A DNA stretch of 64,000 bases. It comes from Myxococcales bacterium. GTDB taxonomy: Bacteria > Myxococcota > Polyangia > Nannocystales > Nannocystaceae. The stretch covers positions 62,001 to 126,000 of the forward strand of contig JAEUJW010000023.1 in the NCBI GenBank assembly GCA_016793465.1. The letters are read 5' to 3'. A model generated the notes under the pieces. That model saw only the letters and a list, made by a program, of their open reading frames with translations, did no database searches and had not been told where the DNA came from. Positions within the stretch are counted from its first letter, which is position 1. Each line of letters begins with the position of its first letter. This document shows, in pieces, positions 24,034 to 33,306 of this stretch. Both the position numbers and the translations under genes were made by a program.

Positions 24034-26223
24034 ATGCGGTACATCAGCGTTGGGCTTCTGGTTGCGTCGGCGGTCTCTCCTCTCCTCTCGGCGTGCTCCG
24101 ACGACGGCTCCGGCGACACGACCATGCCGACGGCCACGGCGCCCACGTCGCTCACGTCGCAGCCCTCCGGCCCGATGACCAACGTCACCCAGCCGACCGA
24201 CGAGAACCCCGAGACCAGCAACGAGTCCGGCGGCAGCAACTCGATCGGCACCGAGTCGAACTCGAACTCGAACTCCGACACCGACACGGCGCCGACCGAC
24301 CCGACCACCCAGACCACGCAGACCGACACCAGCAACATCAGCTCGGACCCGTCGACCAGCTCGACCGACCCGTCCGGCACCGACACCACCGCGACCACCG
24401 ACCCGTCCGGCACCGACACCACCGACACCGACACCGGCTCGACCACCGAGCCCCCGCCCCCGCCGTGCGTCGAGGCCGACTGCGTTAACATGGGCGAGTA
24501 CTGCAGCGCCGACACCGGCAAGTGCGAGCCCGGCTGCAACGACGACTCCGACTGCGGCGGCATGACCTTCTGCGACACCCAGGAGCACACCTGCAAGGGC
24601 TGTGTGATCGACGGCAACTGCCCGCTCGGCACGGTCTGCGAGGCCGGCACCTGCGTGCCCGGCTGCAACGACATGCAGCAGTGCCAGCCCGGCACCGCCT
24701 GCTGCAGCGGCGACTGCTACGACCTCCTGACCGACCCGCTGCACTGCGGCGGCTGCGACCCCTGCCCGGTGCCCGACAACGCCGCGGCGACCTGCACCGA
24801 CGGCATGTGCGGCATGGGCGCGTGCGAGGCCGGGTTCTACGACTGCGACAAGATGGCGGCCAACGGCTGCGAGAGCTCGGACACCTGCGAGTGCGAGCCC
24901 AACATGGCGATCCCCTGCTACACCGGCCCCGACGGCACCGCGGGCAAGGGCATCTGCAAGATGGGCACGCAGACCTGCAACGCCCAGGGCACCGGCTACG
25001 GCGCGTGCGTCGGCGAGGTCACGCCGATGTCCGACGACACCTGCTCCAACGCCCTCGACGACGACTGCAACGGCGTCGTCGACGACAACCCCGACACCGA
25101 CCAGGACGGCTACACCAAGTGCGGCGGCGACTGCTGCGACTCGGTCGGCCCGGTCTGCCAGCAGCCGAAGCTGGTCAACCCCGGCGCGTTCGAGGTCGGC
25201 GGCAACAACGTCGACGACGACTGCGACGGCGTCAAGGACAACCCGGTCGCGGCCTGCGACGCCGGCCTGGCCAGCAACTCGAACACGCCGACCGACTACG
25301 CCAAGGCGATCGACCTGTGCCAGACCACCACCGAGAACGCGCAGGGTCCGATGAAGAAGTGGGGCGTCATCTCCGCCACCCTGACGCGCGCCGACGGCGT
25401 CGGGGCGATCAACGGCAACGCCAAGTCGATCCGCAACGGCTTCGGCACCGGCGGCATCGTGCCGCAGCAGAACAACAACATGGCGATCCTCTCGACCGGC
25501 AACGCGGCCGACCAGAACGACGCCAACCCCGGCTACTTCGACTTCCAGACCGGCAACGACAACGGGGCCAACAGCGCCGCGCCCGCCGACTGGCTGGCGG
25601 CCAACGGCAACGCCTTCCCCAACGCGCCCGGCTGCCCGGGCCCCGGGGTCAACACGGCGTTCAACAGCGCGATGCTGAAGATCCGCATCCGCGTGCCGAC
25701 CAACGCGCTGTCGTTCAACGTGCAGATGCACTTCATGTCGGCCGAGTGGCCCGAGTACGTGTGCACCAGCTTCAACGACCTGTTCGTGACTCTGGTCGAC
25801 GCCCCCGGCTCGATGGGCAACCCCGCCGACAAGAACATCGCCATCTACACCACGCCGCAGCTCCAGAAGTACCCGGTCGGCGTGAACATCGCCAAGGCCG
25901 CCGTCGGCCTGTTCACCGAGTGCCAGAACGGCCCGGTCGGCTGCATCGGCACCCAGTTCAACTACAACAACTGCAGCGCCGGCGTCGGCCCGCTCGCGGG
26001 CACCGGCTTCCAGGTCACCAACGACGCCGGCTGCGGCGGCAACAACACCACCGGCGGCGGCACCGGCTGGCTGAAGATGGCGGGCAACGTCGGCCCCGGC
26101 CAGGTCATGGAGATCCGGTTCGCCATCTGGGACACCGGCGACGGCGTGTGGGACTCGCTGGTCATGCTCGACGACTGGGTGTGGTCGGTCCAGGCCTCGC
26201 AGCCCGGCGTCATGCCGAACTGA
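24034..26223 (+). CDS. Cys-rich MopE-like lipoprotein with anchor-L-like domain, copy 1 (729 aa)
   Basis: The lipoprotein signal ends at SAC (Cys21), with a Thr/Ser/Asp linker to about residue 145. Residues 147-330 are very Cys-rich, with spacing like eukaryotic EGF/stigma-type repeats (CVEADCVNMGEYCSADTGKC). Next come two DDDCNG/DDDCDG blocks (NALDDDCNGVVDDNPDTDQD), the putative metal-binding motif of MopE-type proteins. Residues 410-729 form a long beta domain with a choice-of-anchor-L flavour: a sheet core ALSFNVQMHFMSAEWPEYV with FNDLFVTLVD, then MEIRFAIWDTGDGVWDSLV. It is a surface adhesin or matrix protein by inference. Tandem paralogue at 26598. Confidence 0.85.
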   Translation: MRYISVGLLVASAVSPLLSACSDDGSGDTTMPTATAPTSLTSQPSGPMTNVTQPTDENPETSNESGGSNSIGTESNSNSNSDTDTAPTDPTTQTTQTDTSNISSDPSTSSTDPSGTDTTATTDPSGTDTTDTDTGSTTEPPPPPCVEADCVNMGEYCSADTGKCEPGCNDDSDCGGMTFCDTQEHTCKGCVIDGNCPLGTVCEAGTCVPGCNDMQQCQPGTACCSGDCYDLLTDPLHCGGCDPCPVPDNAAATCTDGMCGMGACEAGFYDCDKMAANGCESSDTCECEPNMAIPCYTGPDGTAGKGICKMGTQTCNAQGTGYGACVGEVTPMSDDTCSNALDDDCNGVVDDNPDTDQDGYTKCGGDCCDSVGPVCQQPKLVNPGAFEVGGNNVDDDCDGVKDNPVAACDAGLASNSNTPTDYAKAIDLCQTTTENAQGPMKKWGVISATLTRADGVGAINGNAKSIRNGFGTGGIVPQQNNNMAILSTGNAADQNDANPGYFDFQTGNDNGANSAAPADWLAANGNAFPNAPGCPGPGVNTAFNSAMLKIRIRVPTNALSFNVQMHFMSAEWPEYVCTSFNDLFVTLVDAPGSMGNPADKNIAIYTTPQLQKYPVGVNIAKAAVGLFTECQNGPVGCIGTQFNYNNCSAGVGPLAGTGFQVTNDAGCGGNNTTGGGTGWLKMAGNVGPGQVMEIRFAIWDTGDGVWDSLVMLDDWVWSVQASQPGVMPN

Positions 26224-26231
26224 CCGAGGCA

Positions 26232-26343
26232 GGCCCTCCGGGCCCGCGGGTCCTCGCTCGCCTCGCGGCTCGCTCTGGACCGTGGCTGGCCCTCCGGGCC
26301 TGCGGGTCCTCGCTCGCCTCGGCTCGCTCTGGACCGTGACCCC
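26232..26343. repeat. two-copy repeat of about 56 bp sharing the core of the 17066 array
   Basis: Copies begin with GGCCCTCCGGGCC at 26232 and 26288 and continue with the same GCGGGTCCTCGCTCGCCTC and CTCGCTCTGGACCGTG segments; the second copy lacks a few bases. The leading hairpin is the reverse complement of the intergenic array core at 17066-17274, so both belong to one dispersed repeat family that lies just after stop codons. Confidence 0.8.
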
Positions 26344-26560
26344 GAGGGCCCACGAATCCTGGCTCGGGACGCCCGACGCACCGATGGGGTACCGGGTGTT
26401 CGGCGTTCTTCCCCGCGGAGCGCCGAGGATCGCTCGCGTGGGCCGCTCGGGCGGGAATTCGGGACTGTGCGATCGCGCGCACTCGGTCCTCGGACCCCCG
26501 GTTGGGGCGCCGTGGGCCGAAGTTTGCGCCTGGAGTCGCGGCGTGGCCGGCAAAAACCGG

Positions 26561-26591
26561 CTGGCACTTCCCGCGCATCGTTGCGTACGCT
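26561..26591 (+). promoter_or_regulatory. possible promoter of the second Cys-rich lipoprotein gene
   Basis: CTGGCA (26561-26566), a long 19-bp spacer and TACGCT (26586-26591) end 6 nt before ATG 26598. The -10 is good; the -35 and spacing are weak. Confidence 0.4.
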
Positions 26592-26597
26592 CGGATC

Positions 26598-28457
26598 ATG
26601 CGGCGTACGATCCTTGGCTTTGCAACCCTCGTGACCCTCCCCGGCTGCGCCGACGACGGCGCGGGAAACGACACCCAGACCTCGCAGACGACCCAGACCT
26701 CGCAGACCTCGCTCACGAGCGTCACCAACCAGACGTCGATCACGAGCGTGTCCGACAGTGACCCGACGGACGGCGCGCCGACGACCACGGGCGAGCCGAC
26801 CACCGCGGGCACCAGCGAGCCCGGGTGCAGCGAGGACTCGGAGTGCGGCGCCGGCAACGTGTGTGTCGACGGCGCGTGCGTGCCCGGGTGCTCGGACGTG
26901 CAGCCGTGCGAGGGCGGGCTCGCCTGCTGCGACGGCGCCTGCGTCGACCTGCTCGCCGACCCGCTGCACTGCGGGACCTGCGACGCCTGCCCGGGCTACG
27001 ACAACGCCGCGGCGGTGTGCGCCGAGGGCGAGTGCTCGATGGGCGCGTGCGCGGCCGGGTTCGTCGACTGCAACCAGAACCCGGTCGACGGCTGCGAGGC
27101 CGCGGGCGCGTGCAGCTGCACGCCCGGCGAGGTGGTCGCCTGCTATACCGGCGACCCCGGCACCCAGGACGTCGGCCCGTGCAAGGGCGGCACGCAGACC
27201 TGCAACCCCGAGGGCGACGGCTTCGGCCCGTGCGAGGGCGAGGTCATCCCGGCCGACGAGGTCTGCGCCAACACCGTCGACGACGACTGCAACGGCACCG
27301 TCGACGACGACCCCGACGAGGACGGCGACGGCTTCACCCGCTGCGGCGGCGACTGCTGCGACGCGGCCGGGCCCGAGTGCTCGACGCCCGAGCTCGTCAA
27401 CCCCGGCGCGTTCGAGGTGCCCGACAACACCGTCGACGACGACTGCGACACGATGGTCGACAACCCGCTGCCGCCGTGCGACGGCGGCCTGAAGAGCAAC
27501 TCGAGCGACCCCATCGAGTACGCCAAGGCCATCGACCTGTGCAAGACGACCACCGAGGACGGCACCACCTGGGGCGTGATCAGCGGGACGTTCTCCCGCT
27601 CCAACGGCCAGGGCGACCCGTTCATCAACGCCAAGTCGATCCGCACCGGCTTCGGCGCGAACATCACCCCGCAGGCCAACATGAGCCTGGCGGTGCTGTC
27701 GACCGGCAACGCCGCCGATCAGAGCGACACCAACCCGGCCTACGCCGCGTTCCAGGGCGGCGTCGACCTGCCGAGCGACGCCCCGGTGCCCGCCGACTGG
27801 CTGGCGGCCAACAACAACAACCTGCCCAACGTCGCCGGCTGCCCCGAGCCGCAGGGCGGCGCGACCGGCCACGACACCATCCAGCTGAAGCTGCGCGTGC
27901 GCGTGCCCTCGAACGCGCTGTCGTTTAGCACGAGCGTGTACTTCTTCTCGTCGGAGTACCCCGAGTGGGTGTGCAGCGCCTTCAACGACTTCTTCATCAC
28001 CCTGGTCGACTCGACCGGCGCGATGAACCCGGCCGACAAGAACATCGCCATCTACAAGAACCCGCAGGAGCAGCTGTTCCCGCTCGGCGTCAACATCCTC
28101 AAGGCGGCCGCCGGCCTGTTCGTCGAGTGCAAGAACGGCCCGGTCGGCTGCGGCGGCGGGGCCGTGCCCGGCAACTACGCCGGCTGCACCGGCATCCAGG
28201 GCCTGGTCGGCACCGGCTTCGACCTGCTCAACCCGGCGCCGCAGTTCCCCAACGACCCGGGCTGGTGCGCCGGCGCCGACCAGGTCGGCGGCGGCACCGG
28301 CTGGCTGAAGATGTCGGGCAACGTCACGCCCGGCGAGGTCATGGAGCTGCGGTTCGTGCTGTGGGACACCGGCGACGGCTACTACGACTCGGTGGTGCTG
28401 CTCGACGACTTCGAGTGGTCGGTGCAGGCGTCCGAGCCGGGCATCGAGCCGGGCTGA
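26598..28457 (+). CDS. Cys-rich MopE-like lipoprotein with anchor-L-like domain, copy 2 (619 aa)
   Basis: It is a shorter paralogue of the gene at 24034. The signal MRRTILGFATLVTLPGC (Cys17) is followed by a short Thr-rich linker, then a Cys-rich part with matching blocks (CCDGACVDLLADPLHCGTC), DDDCNGTVDDDPDEDGDGF metal-binding motifs, and the C-terminal beta domain (ALSFSTSVYFFSSEYPEWV and VLWDTGDGYYDSVVLLDDF). The first Cys cluster is reduced compared with copy 1, which explains the 110-residue difference. TACGCT 6 nt upstream of the ATG fixes the start. It is convergent with the next gene, with one base between the stop codons. Confidence 0.85.
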   Translation: MRRTILGFATLVTLPGCADDGAGNDTQTSQTTQTSQTSLTSVTNQTSITSVSDSDPTDGAPTTTGEPTTAGTSEPGCSEDSECGAGNVCVDGACVPGCSDVQPCEGGLACCDGACVDLLADPLHCGTCDACPGYDNAAAVCAEGECSMGACAAGFVDCNQNPVDGCEAAGACSCTPGEVVACYTGDPGTQDVGPCKGGTQTCNPEGDGFGPCEGEVIPADEVCANTVDDDCNGTVDDDPDEDGDGFTRCGGDCCDAAGPECSTPELVNPGAFEVPDNTVDDDCDTMVDNPLPPCDGGLKSNSSDPIEYAKAIDLCKTTTEDGTTWGVISGTFSRSNGQGDPFINAKSIRTGFGANITPQANMSLAVLSTGNAADQSDTNPAYAAFQGGVDLPSDAPVPADWLAANNNNLPNVAGCPEPQGGATGHDTIQLKLRVRVPSNALSFSTSVYFFSSEYPEWVCSAFNDFFITLVDSTGAMNPADKNIAIYKNPQEQLFPLGVNILKAAAGLFVECKNGPVGCGGGAVPGNYAGCTGIQGLVGTGFDLLNPAPQFPNDPGWCAGADQVGGGTGWLKMSGNVTPGEVMELRFVLWDTGDGYYDSVVLLDDFEWSVQASEPGIEPG

Positions 28458-28458
28458 G

Positions 28459-28926
28459 TCAGCCGGCGGCCAGCCGCTGCGCGCGGGCGATGCGGGCGTA
28501 GAGGCGGCCGGCGCCCTTCCAGTAGACCGGGCACAGGTCGTGGAGGGCGCCGTCCTTCATCTCGACGACGAACGTCTCGTGACCAGCGGGCGGGCGCTGC
28601 TCGACGTGGATGGCGACGATCTCGCGGACCGGCAGGCGCACGCGCTGGCCGCGGGCGCGGATCGTCAGCGTGCGGCCGAACAGGTAGGGCGTGCGCGGCA
28701 GCAGGACGCGCAGGAAGTTGTCGAGCCACATGAAGGCCCAGGCGGTCGCGCCGGCCAGCAGCAGGCGCACGATCCAGCCGCGCCCGCCGACCAGCGCGAT
28801 CCACTCGGCCGGCAGGCGCGCGAGCAGGATGATGAGCACGATGACGACCGCCGCGATCGTGACGATCACGTCGGTCAGCCAGCTCGACCAGTCGTCGGCG
28901 CGCGCGGTGCGGAGGCGGATGAACAT
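28459..28926 (-). CDS. small inner-membrane protein, function unknown (155 aa)
   Basis: Two hydrophobic segments are visible: about residues 18-37 (DVIVTIAAVVIVLIILLA) and 52-72 (IVRLLLAGATAWAFMWLDNFL). A C-terminal cytosolic beta-rich domain of about 75 residues follows (LTIRARGQRVRLPVREIVAIHV), resembling the PH-like domains appended to small membrane proteins, but the match is not certain. It starts 12 bp after the lipoprotein gene at 28939 on the same strand, so the two are probably co-transcribed. Confidence 0.72.
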   Translation of the reverse strand: MFIRLRTARADDWSSWLTDVIVTIAAVVIVLIILLARLPAEWIALVGGRGWIVRLLLAGATAWAFMWLDNFLRVLLPRTPYLFGRTLTIRARGQRVRLPVREIVAIHVEQRPPAGHETFVVEMKDGALHDLCPVYWKGAGRLYARIARAQRLAAG

Positions 28927-28938
28927 GCCGCCCGTCGC

Positions 28939-29850
28939 CTACTGCGAGTAGACCTCGAGCTTGTACTCGCCGCCGCCGATGTCGTTCTGGTCGACCACGA
29001 CGTAGTAGGTGCCAGGGTCGAGGAAGCGGGGGAGCTCGATGAACGGGCTGCCGACGATGTCGGCCGAGGTGCACTGCAGCTCGGTCACGCCGCCGCAGCC
29101 GGTGCGCAGGCTGATGACCGGGTCGAAGCCCTCGTCGGCCGAGACGCGGAACAGGAAGTTGCCGGGGTAGCCGACGTTGAGCTGGAACATGTTCTCCGAG
29201 CCGGGGCCGCCGCACAGGCCGTCGACCTGGCCCTGGCGCCGACTGCCGAGCTTGTTCGACCACGTGAAGTAGCCGCCGGGCTCCTGCTGGATCTGCGTGG
29301 GGTGGACCGGGCAGGCCGCGATGCCCGGGTCGCCGTAGACGAGCTGCATGGTGTAGCGGCCGTCGGTGTCCTCGGGCGAGTCGACGGTGATCGTGTACGT
29401 GTGGCCGACCTCGGCGAGGAAGTGCCACGGCGTGTCGCCGATGGGGGCGGCGCACACGCTGGGGAACACGTCCTCGCGGCAGCCGTCGCGGGTCACCCGC
29501 AGCGTCGGCGTGAAGTCGGCGTCGGGGAACAGCACGGTGACGTCGACGTTGTAGCTCGGCGTGATGAGGTAGCTGTCCTCGGCGCCGGCGTCGGGGGCCT
29601 CGTCGTCGGTGCGGCCGCACCAGCCGCGCACCGAGCCGGGGCCGAGCAGGCGCCCGCGCACGGTCATGTTGGCGATCGGCAGCACGAACGGCGTGTCGCA
29701 GCTGCCCTCGCGCAGGTCGGCCTCGGTGGGGTCGGTCATGAACCCGCTGTCGCCGAACGTGCCCCCCTCGTCGTCATCGGCCCCCGAACGCAGGCCGCAG
29801 GCGGCGAGCAGGAGGGTCAGGGCCAGCGCGGCTGGGGTCCGTAAGGTCAC
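28939..29850 (-). CDS. lipoprotein with bacterial pre-peptidase-like beta domains (303 aa)
   Basis: GTG 29850 gives a lipoprotein signal ending in LLLAAC (Cys18); this start is fixed by the promoter directly upstream. After an acidic linker there are two similar beta-sandwich segments: LLGPGSVRGWCGRTDDEAPD to YTMQLVYGD (about residues 70-180), and FTWSNKLGSRRQGQVDGLC to GEYKLEVYSQ at the C-terminus. Each ends with the G-x-Y-x-L pattern seen in PPC (pre-peptidase C-terminal) domains. Cys residues are paired. The substrate is unknown. Confidence 0.78.
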   Translation of the reverse strand: MTLRTPAALALTLLLAACGLRSGADDDEGGTFGDSGFMTDPTEADLREGSCDTPFVLPIANMTVRGRLLGPGSVRGWCGRTDDEAPDAGAEDSYLITPSYNVDVTVLFPDADFTPTLRVTRDGCREDVFPSVCAAPIGDTPWHFLAEVGHTYTITVDSPEDTDGRYTMQLVYGDPGIAACPVHPTQIQQEPGGYFTWSNKLGSRRQGQVDGLCGGPGSENMFQLNVGYPGNFLFRVSADEGFDPVISLRTGCGGVTELQCTSADIVGSPFIELPRFLDPGTYYVVVDQNDIGGGEYKLEVYSQ

Positions 29851-29856
29851 CCGCCC

Positions 29857-29886
29857 AGTGTAGCCTCGTCGGTTTTGCGGCGTCAA
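29857..29886 (-). promoter_or_regulatory. sigma70-like promoter of the lipoprotein gene at 28939-29850
   Basis: Read on the minus strand: TTGACG (29886-29881), an 18-bp spacer and TACACT (29862-29857), then 6 nt and GTG. The near-consensus hexamers and 6-nt distance make this the clearest leaderless promoter of the window. It shows the gene is transcribed separately from recJ just upstream. Confidence 0.7.
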
Positions 29887-29897
29887 AAGGCCGACAA

Positions 29898-31697
29898 TCA
29901 CGCCTGGGCGTCCCAGAGCGACTCGATCTGGAGCTGGATCCGGACCCGGCCGCGGTAGACCGAGCGCGTCGGCAGGTAGAAGCAGGCGATCCGCGAGCCC
30001 GCGGCCAGGGCCGGGTGGGCCTCGGCCTGGCCGAAGGCGATGGCCTCGAACGTCCGCTTGCCCTGGCGCAGCACGAGGCTGAGGTGGCGCTGCGCGACCA
30101 CGCGGACGCGCTCGACGGCGGCCTCCTCGCAGAGGTAGCGCGGCGGCGCGAACCCGACCCCGTACGGACCCAGGCCCTCGAGGCAGGCGATCCGGGCCTC
30201 GTCGACCGCGGCGAACGGCAGCTCGCCGTCGTGCTCGAGCCTCGCCTCGCCGGCGTGGCCGTCGAGCTGGACCCCGACCGCGGCGTCGAACGCCTCGACG
30301 AACGCCGGCACCTGGTCGAGCGCGATCGACAGGCCGGCGGCCGCCCGGTGGCCGCCGAAGCGTTTTAGAAGCGGGGCACAGGCGCGCAGGGCGGCGTGCA
30401 CGTCGACCTCGCCGAACGTGCGGACCGAGCCGCGGGCCTCGTTGCGCGCGGGGTCGAAGGCGAGGACCGCGGCCGGGCGGCGGTAGCGGCCGACCACGCT
30501 GGCCGCGGCGATGCCGACGATGCCGTGCAGCCAGCGCTCGTGGCCGACGACGATGCCGTGGCGGTGCTCGCTGCGCGGGTCGGCGGCGAGGATGGCCAGG
30601 GCCTCGCGCACGATCGCGTCCTGGTGCTCGCGGCGGTGACTATTGAAGCCCTCGACGCGGTCGGCCATGGCCCTGGCCTCGGCCGGGCTGCGCGCGCGCA
30701 GCAGGCTGAGCGAGGGCTCGGCCGGGCCGAGGCGGCCGGGCGCGTTGATCCGCGGGCCGAGGCGGAAGCCGAGGTGGGTCTCGTCGATGGTGTCGTCGGC
30801 GCCGACGCCGGCGGCCTCGAGCAGCGCGCGCAGGCCCGGGCGGTGGCGCTGGCCGACCACCCGCAGGCCCGTGCGCACGAGGATGCGGTTCTCCGCGACC
30901 AGCGGGACCATGTCGCAGACGGTCCCGAGGGCCACGAGGTCGAGCCACATGCGCGGGTCGGGCAGCGCGGCCCCGGGGTTGTCGCGGGCGATCGACGAGC
31001 GCAGGGCGGCGCACAGATAAAAGGCCACGCCGGCGCTGCACAGGCCCTTGAACGGGAAGCCGCAGCCGATCTGATGGGGGTTGAGCAGGGCCGCGGCCGG
31101 CGGCATCTGCTCGGGGACCTGGTGGTGGTCGATGACGATGGTGGGGATGCCCTGGCCTTTGAGCCAGGCGAGCGCGTCGTGGTCCGAGGTGCCGCAGTCG
31201 CCGGTCAGGACCATGCGCACGTTGGCCTCGCGCAGGGCCTCGGCGTCGGCCTTGCCGAAGCCGTAGCCGCCCTCGCGGGTGGCCGCGCGGGCGACCACCT
31301 CGACGCCGATCGCCTCGAGGAAGGTCGTGAGGATCGCGGTGGTGGTGACGCCGTCGACGTCGTAGTCGCCGAACACGCCGACCCGCCAGCGGCCGCGCCA
31401 GGCGTCGCGCAGCAGCTCGATGGCGGCCTCGAACCCGGCCATGCCGGTCGGCGGGCGCAGGTCGGCGATGCGCGGGTGGAGGAAGCGCTGCTGGTCGTCG
31501 AGCGTGGCCACGCCGCGCCCGACCAGCAGGTCGATCACCGGCTCGCCGACGCCGAGGCGGGCGGCCTGCTCGCGGACCTGCTCGCGATCGGCCGCCGCGA
31601 GCAGCGGGCGGATCGCGTGGGGCGGAGGCGGACTGTCCGAACGGACAGGTCGCGCCCACGCCTCGGAGGCGCCGGTCAGCGGCGGGCGCGGGCTCAT
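29898..31697 (-). CDS. recJ: single-stranded-DNA-specific exonuclease RecJ (599 aa)
   Basis: A 5'-3' exonuclease acting in recombination and mismatch repair. DHH-family motifs are clear: GDYDVDG (residues 110-116, metal ligands), VIDHHQVP with the DHH triad at 190-192, and the DHHA1 domain with GGHRAAAG near residues 440-447. The C-terminal OB-like domain closes with RIQLQIESLWDA. Length is normal. The first 30 residues are Pro/Arg-rich and encoded partly by a dispersed palindrome, so the true start may be a little further in. It is the last gene of the secDF-recJ block on this strand, 126 bp after secF. Confidence 0.92.
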   Translation of the reverse strand: MSPRPPLTGASEAWARPVRSDSPPPPHAIRPLLAAADREQVREQAARLGVGEPVIDLLVGRGVATLDDQQRFLHPRIADLRPPTGMAGFEAAIELLRDAWRGRWRVGVFGDYDVDGVTTTAILTTFLEAIGVEVVARAATREGGYGFGKADAEALREANVRMVLTGDCGTSDHDALAWLKGQGIPTIVIDHHQVPEQMPPAAALLNPHQIGCGFPFKGLCSAGVAFYLCAALRSSIARDNPGAALPDPRMWLDLVALGTVCDMVPLVAENRILVRTGLRVVGQRHRPGLRALLEAAGVGADDTIDETHLGFRLGPRINAPGRLGPAEPSLSLLRARSPAEARAMADRVEGFNSHRREHQDAIVREALAILAADPRSEHRHGIVVGHERWLHGIVGIAAASVVGRYRRPAAVLAFDPARNEARGSVRTFGEVDVHAALRACAPLLKRFGGHRAAAGLSIALDQVPAFVEAFDAAVGVQLDGHAGEARLEHDGELPFAAVDEARIACLEGLGPYGVGFAPPRYLCEEAAVERVRVVAQRHLSLVLRQGKRTFEAIAFGQAEAHPALAAGSRIACFYLPTRSVYRGRVRIQLQIESLWDAQA

Positions 31698-31724
31698 GCG
31701 CCGGTCTCCTGGCCGAACGGACAG
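31633..31724. repeat. two copies of the CTGTCCGAACGGACAG palindrome upstream of and in recJ
   Basis: A perfect 16-bp copy lies at 31633-31648, inside the first codons of recJ. A one-mismatch copy (CTGGCCGAACGGACAG) lies at 31709-31724, upstream of the gene. Both continue with GTCG. The pair flanks the recJ start at 31697 and could fold into one larger structure. Confidence 0.75.
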
Positions 31725-31823
31725 GTCGTGGCGCAGACGCGCCGACCTCCGGGGCGCGCCGCGTCGTGCGGGCGATCCGGAGGTCGGGTTCGAGAGCGCA
31801 TCCGTGGCTCCGTGGGACCGGGC

Positions 31824-33290
31824 TCAGGACGACGGGCGCTGGCGCCGGCGCCGGCGGCTGGCCTTCTGCTCGCCGCCCTCGCCGTCGTCGTCGCCGAGCG
31901 CGGCCTCGGCGGCCTGCTTGGCGGCGACCTTGACGGCGATGTCGTCGCCGACGGCCGCGCCCATGGCCTTGGCGGCCTGCTCGGCCCGGACCTCGCCGGT
32001 CGGCTTGCCGGTGGCCTCGTCGACCTCTTCGTTGGCCGCGGTGCCGAGCAGGTGGCCGGTGCCCTCGCCGGCGGCCGCGGCGGCCGCGGCGGCCTCGTCG
32101 GCGGCCAGCAGGTGGCCCTTGCCGCCGTAGAACCGGCGGTTGACCCACAGGAAGATCTGGGCGGCGATGAACAGCGACGAGTAGGTGCCGACGGTGATGC
32201 CGACGAACAGCGCGAACGCGAAGTCCTTGATCGTGCCGGTGCCGAGCACCCAGGTGGCGACGACCACGAGGAGGGTGGTGCCCGAGGTCAGGATCGTGCG
32301 GCTCAGGGTCTCGTTGAGCGCGACGTCGGTGGTCTCGCCGATGTCCTGGTCGCGGTTGAGGGCCACGCGCTCGCGGATGCGGTCGAACACGACGATGGTG
32401 TCGTTGATCGAGTAGCCGATGATCGTCAGCAGCGCGGCGATGGTCTGGAGGTTGAACTCCTTCCAGGTCAGGGCGAACGCGCCGACGGTGAGCATGGCGT
32501 CGTGGGCCAGGGCGACGATGCCGCCGGGCGCGAACCGGAGGTCGAAGCGCAGCATCACGTAGAGGAAGATGAAGCCGATGGCGTAGAGCAGCGACTTGAT
32601 GCCGTCGGTCTTCAGCTGGTCGCCGACCTTGGCGCCGACCGACTCGGACGACACGATCTCGGCGACGGTGCCGTCGCCGAACTTCTGGTCGAGGTCGGCC
32701 TGGATCTTGGCGCCGATGCCGATCAGCGCGAACTCGACGGGGAACTCGCCGAGCTTGCCGGTGCCCTTGTCGGCCTTGCCGACGCAGCCGGCGCCGACCA
32801 GCAGCTGGTCGAGGTCGGCGTAGGTCGGCTGGGCGTCGAACATCATGAAGATCTTGCTGGCGCCCTCGGTGTAGTTGAAGCGCTTCAGCTTGGCCTTCGG
32901 GTAGGTCTTGACCGCCTCCTCGCACTTCGTCGCCTGGGCGCCGTCGATGGTCGCGACATCCTTGACGTGGACCAGGATCTGGTTGTCGTTGTCGGGCACG
33001 GTGACGGCCGAGACGCCCTCGTAGCCCGCGCCCTCGAGCGCCTCGCGGACGTCCTGGATCGGCACGTCGCGGCCCTGGGCCAGCGCCAGGCGGACCGAGG
33101 ACCCGCCGGCGAAGTCGATGCCGAAGTTGAGCGGGGAGCCCTTGGTCGCCACGTTGTAGGACATCAGGCCGATCGAGCCGAGGATCAGGACGATCGAGAC
33201 CATGATGAAATACTTCGCCGTGCGGACGAAGGGGAACTTGGTCCCGGGGGGGATGATCTCGAAGAACTTCAGGTTCTGTTGATCTGGCAT
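31824..33290 (-). CDS. secF: protein translocase subunit SecF (488 aa)
   Basis: A component of the SecDF complex that uses the proton gradient to pull exported proteins across the inner membrane. The first helix (residues about 26-45) and the periplasmic GIDFAGGSSVRLALA block are followed by the SecD/SecF signature GYSINDTIVVFDRIRE near residues 290-305, with further helices around LLVVVATWVLG. It is longer than typical SecF (about 310-330 residues): the extra C-terminal 100 residues are Ala/Glu/Lys-rich and end in RRRRRQRPSS, presumably cytosolic. It is 16 bp from secD, in one operon. Confidence 0.95.
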   Translation of the reverse strand: MPDQQNLKFFEIIPPGTKFPFVRTAKYFIMVSIVLILGSIGLMSYNVATKGSPLNFGIDFAGGSSVRLALAQGRDVPIQDVREALEGAGYEGVSAVTVPDNDNQILVHVKDVATIDGAQATKCEEAVKTYPKAKLKRFNYTEGASKIFMMFDAQPTYADLDQLLVGAGCVGKADKGTGKLGEFPVEFALIGIGAKIQADLDQKFGDGTVAEIVSSESVGAKVGDQLKTDGIKSLLYAIGFIFLYVMLRFDLRFAPGGIVALAHDAMLTVGAFALTWKEFNLQTIAALLTIIGYSINDTIVVFDRIRERVALNRDQDIGETTDVALNETLSRTILTSGTTLLVVVATWVLGTGTIKDFAFALFVGITVGTYSSLFIAAQIFLWVNRRFYGGKGHLLAADEAAAAAAAAGEGTGHLLGTAANEEVDEATGKPTGEVRAEQAAKAMGAAVGDDIAVKVAAKQAAEAALGDDDGEGGEQKASRRRRRQRPSS

Positions 33291-33306
33291 GGGAAGTTCC
33301 GTCGGC

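Larger units (their letters stand above)
26224..26597. other. intergenic region between the two Cys-rich lipoprotein genes
   Basis: 374 bp with no supported gene. The left third is a two-copy 56-bp repeat (26232-26343). The rest contains only short GC-driven frames and, at the right end, a promoter for the next gene. Confidence 0.6.

Noticed and set aside
20724..28457. Secreted toxin or polymorphic-toxin cluster
   Set aside because: No toxin C-terminus or immunity gene was recognised; the genes are lipoproteins with VWA or MopE-type domains.
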